Shown here: piece by piece, positions 19,701 to 29,068 of the stretch
Numbering within the stretch: position 1 is the first letter of the stretch
Layout: each line of letters starts with the position of its first letter
Source: Acanthaster planci
Lineage: Eukaryota; Echinodermata; Asteroidea; Valvatida; Acanthasteridae
Length of the DNA: 29,425 nucleotides
NCBI RefSeq assembly: GCF_001949145.1
Contig: NW_019091402.1
Coordinates: 2,688,852 to 2,718,276, forward strand
Direction: 5' to 3'
Position numbers and translations under genes: made by a program
Notes under the pieces: model-generated
Told to the model about the DNA's origin: nothing
The model's database searches: none
What the model saw: only the letters and a program-made list of their open reading frames with translations

Positions 19701-22700
19701 CACATGAGGTGAAAAGCATGTTGAAGTCTAACTGAAGTCTAAAGTACAGCATGAGTTTTGGTAGCTCCTATTTTGTCATCAGATGTTTCCTGTACGTCTG
19801 TTTGACTTCCAGGAGTGTCTGAGTGGTAACGTGGACACGGTGTACGACTTGATCGCAAGTCATGGAGATGTGGAGGACATGGTGTTCTTCGCTATGCTCA
19901 TGAAAGGTTAGCCCCACCACTTTATCTGCTTGCTGAAACTTCTCCTGGAACATGATCATAATTTCTGCATCGGCCCAAAATTCTTGAGAGCCAATTTTAT
20001 CACCGTACTAATCCATGGCTATGAATTCCAAAGTAAGTGTTTATCTCTACAGGCATGTTTAGCCACAGATGTGTGAGTAAATTTTATTCCTCTCTGAAAT
20101 TGTATAGCTGTATTCTATTTCGTATGTCATTTACAGCGTGCAGCATTGACAGAAAGTTAAGTCGCCAGTTGAGGGTTTTCTGTTTCAGCGAGTGGGCAAA
20201 CAGGTCCCATTATGCAGAGATGCCAACTTGTACGATTTAGGCGTAATTTTCAGGATTTGTTTAGTCCGTTTACGACTGTACGATCCAGACTAAGATTTTT
20301 ACGATTTCCAATTCCAAGGTACAAAACCATACATTTGTGCATAAACTCTACGTGAGCTAGCACGGAGCCAGCCTCGTAATATGCGCGTCAGAAATGTATC
20401 ACTGGCATCCCGCAGTTTGTGCATACAACCTGTGTGAGTAGCAGTAGAAACCAGCGTGGCTGAATCATCCGTTCACTCCAGTTAACACTATGATGAACAG
20501 GCGGCGAATAGGCATGATTGCACTTCATATGCAACGTGATTGTGTACGTCCATGCATACATGTACCAATATCCTACACACGTGTGTCAAACATCGTGATC
20601 GTGCTAAAGTTGACCAGAGCGGAGGACTGTCGAGGATTTGATTCTTGGATACTTGTTCTGCACAGTGGCAACAAGTGAGCAGAAGTTCAGGGACGAATAC
20701 ACCACAAAATGGGCCTTTATTGCAAAGTCTTGTCGTGGAGAAGCTTACGTGTTTGCAACGCATGCAACTGTGATATGATAAATATTGCCCATGCTAGATC
20801 TTACAACACTGAGAAGCACATTAGTTAGGCCAAGATAGAATAGCTCTGCTTCCGATTAAATTCGGTCAGTAGGTAAGGCCAGGAATTTTTTACAGTTTTT
20901 TTGTGCTGATTGAATGGGACAAAAGTGATTAAAATAAAAACTTACCAGAATTAACCACATTGCGCCGGGGGTATTCATGAATGTTGATTATGTTGGGATG
21001 GGATAATTTTCATTTTTTTCCGTTTTCAAAATTCTTTAAAAATTCACATCTTCATTTACTGGACACTTACACCCACACAAAGGACTGTCTGGTTTCTCCT
21101 CTAATATGACAGACAACATCTATTGACACTGGAGTATTTCAGCCAGAGGCCTGCCGCCTTGTAAAAAGAGCCCAGATTATGCGGTGTTACGTAATTTTCT
21201 TTTGTTAACAAAACTGGCTCAGTGTGCTGCTGACCTCTTTTCAATAGGGGCCAGATTAGCGTGCAGCGGTGCTGTGTGGCTCATCGCTGCAGTGGTGGAG
21301 TGCTTTTGTCCCCGGTGGTAATCCGCTCGCGCTGAATGCTCCAAACTGTGGTATACTGTTTCAAAACAAGGCTGGATTATCTCCACTATTAAGAGTGAAA
21401 AAAGTCTGATCTTTTGTTATGAGTACGGTCTTTTGTTACAAAGCCCAGTTCCCTTTGTCCAATTTTGGAGACCCCAGTCACGCGCATATATAGAATACGT
21501 GTCCGAAACAGGAATCCCAGGTGGCAAATGGTTAATGTGGAAATATTATCAACAATTAATTGCAGTTTACACTTGCATAATGCTAGTCAGGTAAATACAA
21601 GTGTTTTGAGGTGAAAAGAAGTTGCTTACAAGTGTTTATTTTGAAAGGAAAACAGGATTTTTTTTTAATTTGTTGTTTTAATTTTCCGATGAAATTTTAG
21701 GGTCGCACCGAAAAATTAGGGTCAGTCGGGAGACTGGAACTGGAGGTGCAATAGGATTACTCTTTTACATTTTGAAAGTTGGCATCTCTGCATCACGTAT
21801 AATGTGATTTTTCTTATTAAAAAGTATATCAAGCCAGAAATTGGATCTTTCCATTTCTTTTTGTAAAGTGCAACGAGTTACCTAACATTTTATAACAGTG
21901 GATCTAGCCACCCAACAAAATTTCAAAAATCTAAATTGTGAGTTCCACAAATGTTACAATTTATACTTCCCCCCCCCCCACTTCTTATTCTAATTTGCAC
22001 TCAGACTACGAGCGAGTTATCAGCCACCACATCCAGCACGACGACTACCATTCGGCCCTGGAGGTCCTGCGCAAACCCAAGGATGCGGACCTCTACTACA
22101 AGTTCTCCCCCGTCCTGATGCAGCATATTCCCAACGAACTGGTCAGTGCCTGGATTGAGTTGGGCAAGATGCTGGACCCTAAGAGGTTGATCCCGGCCCT
22201 GGTACAGTATGACCATCTGGCCCAGTCCAGTCAGGTATGACCCACAAGGTGGCAAAAAGGAACAGTCACGTCAGCAATGCTACCCCTAACATTGGGAAAT
22301 TTGTGCTGTAACTTAATCAACACCTAGAAGCATTGATGCATGCAAAAAAGTTTGAAGGCTGTGGTTTGAGTTTGAGTTTGAGCATCCAAATCCTGTTGTC
22401 TGGAGCTCAGTCTAGGTCTTCGCTCCATTGGAAATAAGTGACGAGGCGCTGACAACATAGCTCTGGAAGCCCGTTTCGGACACAGCCTAAAATTGTTTCC
22501 TTTGGCAGTCAGAATGGGACAGAACAAAATCGACGTTAGAGGTGACATCGATTTCCAAAATCAGAAAGCTCTTTTCGGTTTTATTCCACTCACGGAGCTG
22601 CATTTAGTTCAAGACATCATTTGTAATTACAGCACTGATTCATAACCATTGACTTTGAAAAGTTCTTATAATTAAATTTTCATATCTGTTGCTCATGTTC

Positions 22701-25700
22701 ACTTCTCAATGATGTTTTATTGTTGTTAAATTGACATAAATTTGTGACCTGGGACTCCTGTCGCCTGAGAGATGGAACATCTGAGGAAGAATTTTTTTTT
22801 AGGACGTTTGATACTCTAGCTTGGTGGGAACACCCAACCTCCACTGCATGTGGTCCTCTGGATAGATTTATTGATGTATGATGGATATCTAGAAAACGGC
22901 ACCTGATTGCCAACCAGTTATTCACCCAAATAGTTGTTAGTTCTGCCTTTTATCAATACAAAATTTCCGTCTTAATTGCCTTGTACCCGTTGTTTCCCAT
23001 CAGGTGAATGAGGCTATCCGTTACTTGGAGTTCTGCATCTTACAGCGCATGAACACAGAGCAGGCCATCCACAACTATATGTTGTCGCTCTATGCCAAGT
23101 ACCAGCCAGACAAGCTCATGGGATACCTAGAGCGACAAGGAGATGTAAGTACACAACACAAGATTTGCCTTGTAACGCCAGTTTTTATCGTAGCAATGTT
23201 TCCACTCACACTGATCCCTGTGTGCCAGTATCCTTCAAATCTCAAAGCGCAGAGTATGCACAGGGAAGTGAGATTATTAGTTCAACCTTTGATGCGGGAT
23301 GTAATATTGAGTAGGAAAAATGTGAGTAGAAACATTGACTTTGAAGTCAGTTTTAATCGCCGAGTGAAGAACAACTGGAAACCAGTCAGAAGTGGTGTAT
23401 ATGTCACATAGCATTTGGGTGGCTCACCTATTTTGGCAAATAAAATGCCTCCATGCTTGCAACTTGTTTGCTCACAACTCTTTGAAACTTAACCCTCATA
23501 GTAAAATGGCTTCAAAGTTAGCAATATCGCAAATTACAGGTTAATTAATTCACTTAGCTCATATGTTCAAGTGATGTTTCAATCTCTCAAGTTGTCATGA
23601 TGGAAATCACTTTAATAACAATAATAGACATGAAAATTTTCCAACTTATCTGTTAAAGTTTACATTAAAGGAAGGAATCAGTGAATGAATGAACATTTGT
23701 GTAACTTATTAAAGTTCGTTGTGAACATGTTCGATGATCTATCATGAAATAACCCAAATAATTAAGAGCCTCGTGTTTAAGGAAGAGTTCAACAAGGTTA
23801 AGTTACGAGATGCTTCCTTCTTAGATCGAAGAGAATGTTAACTACGATCTGAAATACGCCCTGAGACTATGTGCTGAACACAACCACAAGAGGGCGTGTG
23901 TTCACATCTACACAACAATGGGTCTTTATGAGGAGGCTGTGGACTTAGCACTGCAGGTGGGTCTCGTCAGTATTTGGTTTCATTGACCCCAACACTCGTC
24001 AGACCCTTCAAAATCCACCTTGAGGCTTTTTGAGAATTTTGATGGACCAGTTAATGTAGGACTCGGCTAATGTTGCTTAACATGGGGCTTGATGGACAGG
24101 GAACGTGCCACTGGTGTCCTGCTCAGTGAATTTTGTGGAATTCAGGAAGTGTCTTAGCAAAAATGCCAGGGAGAGAAGGTCCGTACTTCTTTTAGTGAAC
24201 ATCATCTGGAATGACAAGCTTTTATGTAGTTGTGCAGAAGTATTTTGCTGCATGATTATTTTTTGTCGAGTTATTCTGAAACATGTTGGAAGACATGCAG
24301 CCAACCTTGGTGCTGTTTTCCATGACCAACTCTGACACATCGACAACTGCAAGCATCCACTTGTGACCAAACTTAATAAAACGAGTCACAAGTCACCGAG
24401 AAGAAAGTCTTCCACACTGAAAACCCATCCTCCCGGAGCAGAAGCACCCCCTCATCGGTTGAAAAGAGCCTTCTAAAGTCTGCCACACAGTTTTTATCTA
24501 TGCCTTTGGCATCCGCCCAGGTGGACGTTGATCTTGCCAAGCAGAGTGCTGAGAAGCCGGAAGACGACGATGAGCTGAAGAAGAAACTATGGCTGCGTAT
24601 CGCCAGACATGTCGTGGAGGAACAAAGCGACATCCAGAAGGCCATGTTGGTGCTGCAGGAATGCCCGCAACTCAAGATAGAAGACATCCTGCCGTTCTTC
24701 CCAGACTTTGTTACCATTGACCATTTCAAGGTATTGTCCATCTGCGCTGCTTGGGTGTGGACCAGATACATGCAAGTGAAGTTAACGTAATTATTAGACT
24801 TTAGCTCTGTTAGTGCCTGATCCACCCCAGGAGCGTTTTTATAGGCCTTGATTTTCCTAGCTTTTCCGTATCAAAATATTTTGTCCTTGCAATCACCATT
24901 CTGTGCTTGGAATGATAGCCCAGAAATTTTGTGCTGATTCTATCTGTGTAAAATCCTTAATTTTGGGATGTTTGCACAAGCCAGAATTCTTCACTAACCT
25001 GGAAACTGCACTAACCGTTTATGCAGAGTTTTCTGCTAGACTGAAGTTTCTTCAACCAGAGCCATGAAATGTAGTCTAATGTTTTGGTCAGTCCTAACTT
25101 CGATCCTGGCCTCATTAACTCTAGTTGTGTCCAGACCCTGGGCTTTTTCCAGTTAAAATGCTGCCGTTCGGACATCACCCCAGGGCCGTAGTTTCCATAT
25201 TATCCAGTATGGAAGTCCATATCTGCATATTGAACTGTGCAACAAACTCCCACTTTTTATCATCACAGGATGCAATATGCAACTCCCTGGCTGATTACAA
25301 CCAGCACATTGAATCCCTCAAGAATGAGATGAAAGATGCTACAGAGAGTGCCAAAGCCATCAGGGGTGACATTCAGGAAGTCAGGAACAAGTCAGTTTTG
25401 AATTCCTCATCCCTTACCTACATCTACTGTCTTCTTTGCTATGATGTGTTGATAGTTTAGATGTCCAGTTCATCAGGATTCAGTTACGAATTTGGGCATT
25501 GTGGTATTTGAGTTCTGCACTTCAAAGTTGTGTTGAGGTGAAAATTGTGGTGAAAGCACTCGGCCAATATTTTTTCAGTAATGGAAGCATCAGTAGCTCA
25601 CCGCATCCTATGATTTTTGTGTGGATTCAATTACAAATTCATAAACCAATCCATTCAGTTTTGTTCGGCATGTTGAACCAATACGGGCAATTCAGAATGC

Positions 25701-27628
25701 AGTGCGCCACCAAGAGGTTGTCACGGAGAGGCATTTTCTTAGTGCATTATGGGATAAATAGTCAACAAAAGTCTCACTCGCTAACTGCCCTGTGTGTGGG
25801 AGACTTCAATTTTTCCAAATGTTTCTTTTTCTTGGTTGAAAATTTGAAATTACTTATTGCAAACGGGCATTGGTTGTCAGAATGATGGTTTTGTGTGGTG
25901 CAGGGAGCGACTCAATCAAATATCCTCAAGTTACGTATCAATGTGTGCTCGATTGCCGCAGCGTGTTGACCGTAAGCTTGAAAAGTGGCCCGTCTGCGGC
26001 AAGCTCTTGGTGGCGCTTTGTGTTGTGAATCATATTAGAGCCGTGATGGCACAACCAACAAAATTTGACATGCAGGGCAGCATTGGAGAGGCACATACGC
26101 TGTAGCACATGCGCTCCATAGGATTGGACCATTAGTCGTACACCTAGCACACAGTTTTCCCGTCTGCTGTTTTCAGATTCACCCTGGTAGTGTATTTCCA
26201 ACATTCAGGTACGGCATTGTTGGAGGTAGCCAGAAGTGTGCGTCATGTAACTACCCACTTTTGACACGATCTTTCTACCTGTTTCCGTGTCAACACATGT
26301 TTCACGCAGATTGCTTGAATAAAGAGGTAAGTTATTGATGTTTGTATTAAAAAGCCTTACCGGTCACCTCGAAAGTAAGAGAGACCAGAGTTGTGGTTTA
26401 AAATCACCTTAAAACTCTCATTCAAATGCCTAGCATATGGACCCAATTGAACAGAGTTCAGGAACCTTTTTTTTTTTCTTGCCAAACTGTTGCGCATTGT
26501 CTCTTGAGCTGCTTCTAAGCTCCTTTTCGCCAAGTTCAAACAGTGTGACCTCGCCCAGTTTGAGTTGGCCAGGGAAACCTGTAACACTCCGAGAAATAAG
26601 AACTGTGTCTGTTACCATGCCGCTGAAATACCTCTCAAGCTACACCAGTTTCCAAACTTGATTTGCCAGGTCTTACCCCACCTGACGATAGCCAAACGCA
26701 CTCGCATATCCGAGCTACAGAGACGCTTGTCACAGCTGCAGACCCATCGACCTCCGACCTCTTCAGCGCCCTCCAGTGATACCATAACTAAGCGCGACGA
26801 GACGGATCAGATTAAGAATGAACTGGACGACATCATTGCCGCTGAGTGCGTATACTGTGGTGAAATCATGATCAGGTAAAAGCAAACAGTCGGTCAGTGT
26901 GTTAACCGTTACAGAAGCCTGGTCCATGCAACCGCACATGAAAGTTTTAGAATCGTATGTCCAGTGTTTGAGTACCCTTTCCCTATAGTTCCCATAGAAG
27001 GATATGTGGTTGATACCAGGCCTCCAGATTTGACTTGGGATGGTGGGGGGAAGGGGGTATTGCAGGTTCTTAGCCACAGGGACAAAATTTTAAAATCTTT
27101 TGTTCAGTTTGAGAGACGGGGGGGGGACTCACTACATGTGGCCGAGGAGCAGCTTTTGAATATTTTTATGACCGACGAATTCACCTTGAGCAGAGCATTC
27201 CCTTACTGGTTAAAAAGAGCCATGTTGGTGGGGGGGGGTATTTATTTTGTTGGTTGCAATGCGACTGCAGCACTTGCATTTCATAGTTGCTCGTGAACCA
27301 GTGAAGTGCAGTTTCCACCAAAGGAGCCCCTCGTTGCTAGGGAAAATTGCACCCTCTCTTGGTTCCGCTCGTGGCCCATACAGAGTCAGGGGGCAGGGTT
27401 TATGCTTCGTTTTGAAATGAAATGGCAAATCTCTTGAGGTTTTCAGGTTCATCTGGCAGACACAATGCAACAAAGAAAAGTGCAAGAAGTATTACGCATT
27501 CCCCTTTTTTTTATAATGATATGTCCAACAAACTTAATGTTTTTTCTCTTTTTTTTTCTGGTAGATCTGTTGATAGACCCTTCATCGAGCCTGATGAATA
27601 TGATGCCACAATCAAGAGCTGGGAGTAG
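10611..27628 (+). CDS. VPS18: VPS18, HOPS/CORVET core subunit (24 coding exons, complete)
   Basis: Encodes vacuolar protein sorting-associated protein 18 (Pep3/deep orange). It is a core subunit shared by the HOPS and CORVET tethers, which bridge endosomes, lysosomes and autophagosomes before SNARE fusion. The joined exons give 2943 nt, 980 residues, close to the human protein (about 973). Domain order: N-terminal beta-propeller (about 40-405, exons 2-12); alpha-solenoid with clathrin-heavy-chain-type repeat (about 405-811); coiled coil (812-852); RING-H2 with C862, C865, C879, H881, H884, C887, C951, C954. It ends SVDRPFIEPDEYDATIKSWE. The start MASLFDQYE matches the family N-terminus; an in-frame ATG at 10578 is passed over because its extension is unlike the family. 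All 23 introns are GT-AG and keep frame. No break or missing residue is seen. Confidence 0.97.
11165..11238 (+). CDS. VPS18: VPS18 exon 2 (31-55)
   Basis: Acceptor TGTATACAG; ITSGYVTANMEEDVRIFSK matches the start of the propeller; donor AC|GTATGT, phase 2. Confidence 0.93.
11358..11541. mobile_element. 184-bp TIR unit in VPS18 intron 2
   Basis: 19-nt ends, AACCTTCCCC-type, 11358-11376 versus 11523-11541, match at 17 of 19. A perfect 14-bp hairpin (11490-11503 with 11513-11526, 9-nt loop) abuts the right end. MITE-like. Confidence 0.55.
11768..11877 (+). CDS. VPS18: VPS18 exon 3 (55-92)
   Basis: Acceptor TTGTTTCAG; contains PITHLVVNNNILMM and ILRIDL, a strongly conserved first blade; donor GATG|GTAAGA, phase 1. 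Confidence 0.95.
12379..12518 (+). CDS. VPS18: VPS18 exon 4 (92-138)
   Basis: Acceptor ATCCCCAG; contains RIHKLFLDPTGRHLIIS, conserved in the family; donor AAG|GTGAGG, phase 0. Confidence 0.96.
13431..13515 (+). CDS. VPS18: VPS18 exon 5 (139-167)
   Basis: Acceptor CATTTTTCAG; SIGWNK and EILVGTSRG are family motifs; donor CGAG|GTCAGT, phase 1. Confidence 0.95.
13697..13776 (+). CDS. VPS18: VPS18 exon 6 (167-193)
   Basis: Acceptor TTTTTTCCAG; GLIYETEI strand then a variable loop; donor CAG|GTCAGT, phase 0. Confidence 0.93.
14103..14215 (+). CDS. VPS18: VPS18 exon 7 (194-231)
   Basis: Acceptor CATCTGGCAG; ends RRFFIMATTPG; donor CCAGG|GTGAGA, phase 2. Confidence 0.93.
14662..14750 (+). CDS. 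VPS18: VPS18 exon 8 (231-261)
   Basis: Acceptor GTGTTTCCAG; RLYQFIG is a family motif; donor CCAG|GTAAGT, phase 1. Confidence 0.95.
14865..14963 (+). CDS. VPS18: VPS18 exon 9 (261-294)
   Basis: Acceptor TCCTTGCAG; ELPGNFGYSELQF and FAWMTG are hallmark VPS18 motifs; donor CCG|GTAGGT, phase 1. Confidence 0.96.
15047..15175 (+). mobile_element. Transposon end fragment in VPS18 intron 9
   Basis: Starts CAGTGGTGGATCCAGT, a 12-of-16 match to the end of the 7891-8113 element, followed by G-rich decayed sequence. No partner end found; the right limit is approximate. Confidence 0.4.
15873..16044 (+). CDS. VPS18: VPS18 exon 10 (294-351)
   Basis: Acceptor ACACACCCAG; GIYFGVFDF and IAMALTEFHILLLFPDR; donor ACAG|GTTGGT, phase 2. 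Confidence 0.95.
16527..16584 (+). CDS. VPS18: VPS18 exon 11 (351-370)
   Basis: Acceptor TTGTTTACAG; LKVMCVLNEQLIDEDVYHV; shortest internal exon, 58 nt; donor GTT|GTAAGT, phase 0. Confidence 0.94.
17031..17134 (+). CDS. VPS18: VPS18 exon 12 (371-405)
   Basis: Acceptor TTTTGTGCAG; IWTFTDQSVFKYKV closes the propeller; donor TCAAG|GTCAGT, phase 2. Confidence 0.96.
17331..17456 (+). CDS. VPS18: VPS18 exon 13 (405-447)
   Basis: Acceptor TTGTTTTGTAG; RDVWRMYLDQGDFDRAKDYC opens the alpha-solenoid; donor AAAAA|GTGAGT, phase 2. Confidence 0.97.
17561..17696 (+). CDS. VPS18: VPS18 exon 14 (447-492)
   Basis: Acceptor CTTCTGCAG; ALYFAMTERSFEEVALKF; donor CAG|GTGGGT, phase 0. Confidence 0.97.
18990..19139 (+). 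CDS. VPS18: VPS18 exon 15 (493-542)
   Basis: Acceptor CCTGAACCAG; MLVMWLIELYLNQLG; donor ATG|GTGAGT, phase 0. An upstream GT (19134) would drop two residues; the longer form keeps the loop length of the human protein. Confidence 0.93.
19813..19906 (+). CDS. VPS18: VPS18 exon 16 (543-574)
   Basis: Acceptor TTGACTTCCAG; VYDLIASHGDVEDMVFFAML; donor AAAG|GTTAGC, phase 1. Confidence 0.97.
20212..21793. mobile_element. 1.58-kb non-autonomous TIR element in VPS18 intron 16
   Basis: A perfect 18-bp inverted repeat, ATGCAGAGATGCCAACTT at 20212-20229 and its complement at 21776-21793. Ends of the form CAGAGATGCCAAC suit hAT-like elements. No transposase frame inside; the longest frames are under 100 codons. 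The 8-bp flanks do not match, so the duplication is lost or the limits differ. Confidence 0.65.
22005..22234 (+). CDS. VPS18: VPS18 exon 17 (574-650)
   Basis: Acceptor TTTGCACTCAG; the longest coding exon; YERVISHHIQ, FYKFSP-like YYKFSPVLMQHIP and RLIPALVQY; start of the clathrin-type repeat region; donor CAG|GTATGA, phase 0. Confidence 0.97.
22389..22500 (+). repeat. Dispersed repeat family B, copy 2 (intron 17)
   Basis: Same-strand copy of 8247-8350; GCCCGTTTCGGACAC is identical in both. Confidence 0.75.
23004..23144 (+). CDS. VPS18: VPS18 exon 18 (651-697)
   Basis: Acceptor TTTCCCATCAG; AIRYLEFC and TEQAIHNYMLSLYAKY; donor GAT|GTAAGT, phase 0. Confidence 0.97.
23825..23956 (+). CDS. VPS18: VPS18 exon 19 (698-741)
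   Basis: Acceptor TTCCTTCTTAG; YDLKYALRLCAEHNHKRACV and LYEEAVDLALQ; donor CAG|GTGGGT, phase 0. Confidence 0.97.
24435..24470 (+). repeat. Dispersed repeat family A, fragment (intron 19)
   Basis: GGAGCAGAAGCACCCC through AAAAGAGCC, closest to 7001-7034. Confidence 0.55.
24521..24730 (+). CDS. VPS18: VPS18 exon 20 (742-811)
   Basis: Acceptor ATCCGCCCAG; VDVDLAKQ, KKLWLRIARHVVEE and IEDILPFFPDFVTIDHFK, the most conserved block; donor AAG|GTATTG, phase 0. Confidence 0.98.
25269..25390 (+). CDS. VPS18: VPS18 exon 21 (812-852), coiled coil
   Basis: Acceptor TCATCACAG; ICNSLADYNQHIESLKNEM with heptad-like spacing; donor ACAA|GTCAGT, phase 2. Confidence 0.96.
25704..26016. repeat. 13-bp inverted repeat pair in intron 21
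   Basis: GCGCCACCAAGAG at 25704-25716 and its complement at 26004-26016 bound a 313-bp stretch of MITE size. No target duplication seen. Confidence 0.35.
26209..26326 (+). CDS. VPS18: VPS18 exon 22 (852-891), RING first half
   Basis: Acceptor CAACATTCAG; KCASC and PCQHMFHADC supply six of the eight RING ligands; donor GAG|GTAAGT, phase 0. Confidence 0.97.
26670..26875 (+). CDS. VPS18: VPS18 exon 23 (892-960), RING second half
   Basis: Acceptor ATTTGCCAG; a polar linker (about 902-941) separates the two RING halves, then AAECVYCGEIMIR; donor TCAG|GTAAAA, phase 2. Confidence 0.97.
27190..27425 (+). repeat. Dispersed repeat family A, copy 2 (intron 23)
   Basis: GGTTAAAAAGAGCC, TTTTGTTGGTTGCAATGCGAC and GTGGCCCATA in the same order as 7001-7195, with a GGAGCCCCTCGTTG insert region at 27322. 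Confidence 0.6.
27565..27628 (+). CDS. VPS18: VPS18 exon 24 (960-980), C-terminus
   Basis: Acceptor a long T tract ending CTGGTAG; SVDRPFIEPDEY and final KSWE; stop TAG 27626-27628. Confidence 0.97.
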
Positions 27629-27955
27629 ACAATGCTATTATAACTCTGTATCATACAAACGTTACCTTTCTTGTATTTGTTATTCCTTTGTTATCGTCAC
27701 TGATGATAGTGTATATTCCATAAGACTTTGCTCACCTGCTTCAGTAAATATGTGACCCGCTCTGCAAGGAAGGGTATTTAGTCGCACCATGCCAAAACTC
27801 GTATTGGCCTGTTCTGTTTGAAGAGGGCAAAATTTCTTCAAAAATGTGGTTTTGTGTTTTTTCCTTTAGTACCTTATGTAATATTTATATTTTCAGAATT
27901 TGTGACTGCAAACATTGATACTGATGAATAAAGATGAAAAATTGATCACTCAGTA
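27629..27955 (+). terminator. VPS18: VPS18 3'UTR and poly(A) signal
   Basis: AATAAA at 27927-27932, about 300 nt after the stop; cleavage expected near 27945-27960. A second AATAAA at 28843-28848 could serve a longer form. Confidence 0.65.
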
Positions 27956-28993
27956 AGAAATCCTATAAAGCATTGTGTTTCCAAGCGCTACACTTTATGA
28001 GCTTTTTTTACCGAAAGGTGCTTTTATTGAATATGAAAATGTGGATATACAAATGTCTATATATCTCTGGAACGCAGTGCACTACAGGGGTCATTCACAT
28101 ATCAAATTGTAGCTTGTGATGTACAGAATCCAGCCGTATCAAAAATGCATAACCTGAATCTGGCGACTTATTACCCATTTTTCTAGAGCTGGTCACATTT
28201 TGCATGGAAACAAGGGTTTCTATCTTGAATTTTGAACAGTCAAACGTATTGGATAAAACTTCCTTTAAAACTGAGGTTTGAGGGTAAAATGGATTAAACG
28301 TAAAAGACAACCTCCTCATATTGTTGATATTCTCAACATTCCCAGAGCTGAGTGCATCTTGGAAAGCTTAGTTAAAGAGGAACATAGCCTGGATTCTTGG
28401 AATCAAAACATTTTGAAATGCTAGCGTTAATCAAGGCTGTTGAAGTAGATTGGTATCAACTTAAGCAAAAAGATTATCCTGAGATACTGGTCGGAAGTTG
28501 ACAGGTAATGTGTAAAAAAAAAGATTGTTGATATTCAGGTGTGACATCCAAAGTATTTTTTTTTTCAAAAAAGCATCATTGTTTCATTTTGAAGTACATA
28601 ATTGCTATACCGAAAGGGTAATGTTCCAAGAACACAGCAAGCAAGATAGTCATCGATGTTTTAATAGCTTTGTATGTGATTTAACACTGCGCACTTTCAA
28701 GTGTCCAGAGAAAAACAACAGAATTTAGTTTCCAGAAACTTGACTGATTGTAATTTGTCATCAATTGCTGCTCCCGAGTTAACATCTGTAAAGTAGTTCC
28801 CATTCCTGTTTCCCCTGACACCCTGGTCAAAACAGCTCTCAAAATAAACGCATTAGCTTGTCAAAACCCAAATTAAAACATGGTTTTGTCAAAAGTTACA
28901 ATTTAAGTGTTTGGTATGGTAATTGCAAACACTGCAATCCCTCAAGCCCAACAAACTGTAGCTTTGTTTCCTCAAAATCGCAGAGTGGTGCAA
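27956..28993. other. Intergenic, no gene seen
   Basis: AT-rich, with no coding or RNA feature recognised. Confidence 0.5.
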
Positions 28994-29068
28994 TCAGTTG
29001 GTAGGAGACCCTACAGAGGATCTTGAACTCGAACGAGAAGACGGGGAATTCTCAACACTTACAGGTCT
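28994..29068 (-). CDS. Candidate terminal coding exon of a minus-strand gene
   Basis: On the minus strand an excellent acceptor (CTAAC branch-like, then CTTTCTTTTTCCTTTACAG) ends at 29069. The only open frame after it is 24 codons, starting RPVSVENSPSSRS, Ser/Arg-rich, to TGA at 28994-28996. The rest of the gene would lie beyond 29425. No AATAAA lies close downstream on this strand. I do not recognise the protein; it may be chance. Confidence 0.28.
   Translation of the reverse strand, partial: RPVSVENSPSSRSSSRSSVGSPTN

Larger units (their letters stand above)
10701..27564 (+). other. VPS18: VPS18 introns: contents
   Basis: There are 23 introns, 104-2098 bp. The longest are 16 (19907-22004), 14 (17697-18989), 4 (12519-13430) and 9 (14964-15872). 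Intron 2 holds a TIR unit, 9 a GGATCC-type transposon end, 16 a 1.58-kb TIR element, 17 a family B repeat, 19 and 23 family A repeats, 21 a 13-bp inverted repeat. Intron 7 has an 11-G run near 14469, intron 14 a 9-bp stem near 18754. Other introns show nothing I can name. GTCACGTG (12104) in intron 3 resembles a MiT/TFE site. Confidence 0.7.
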
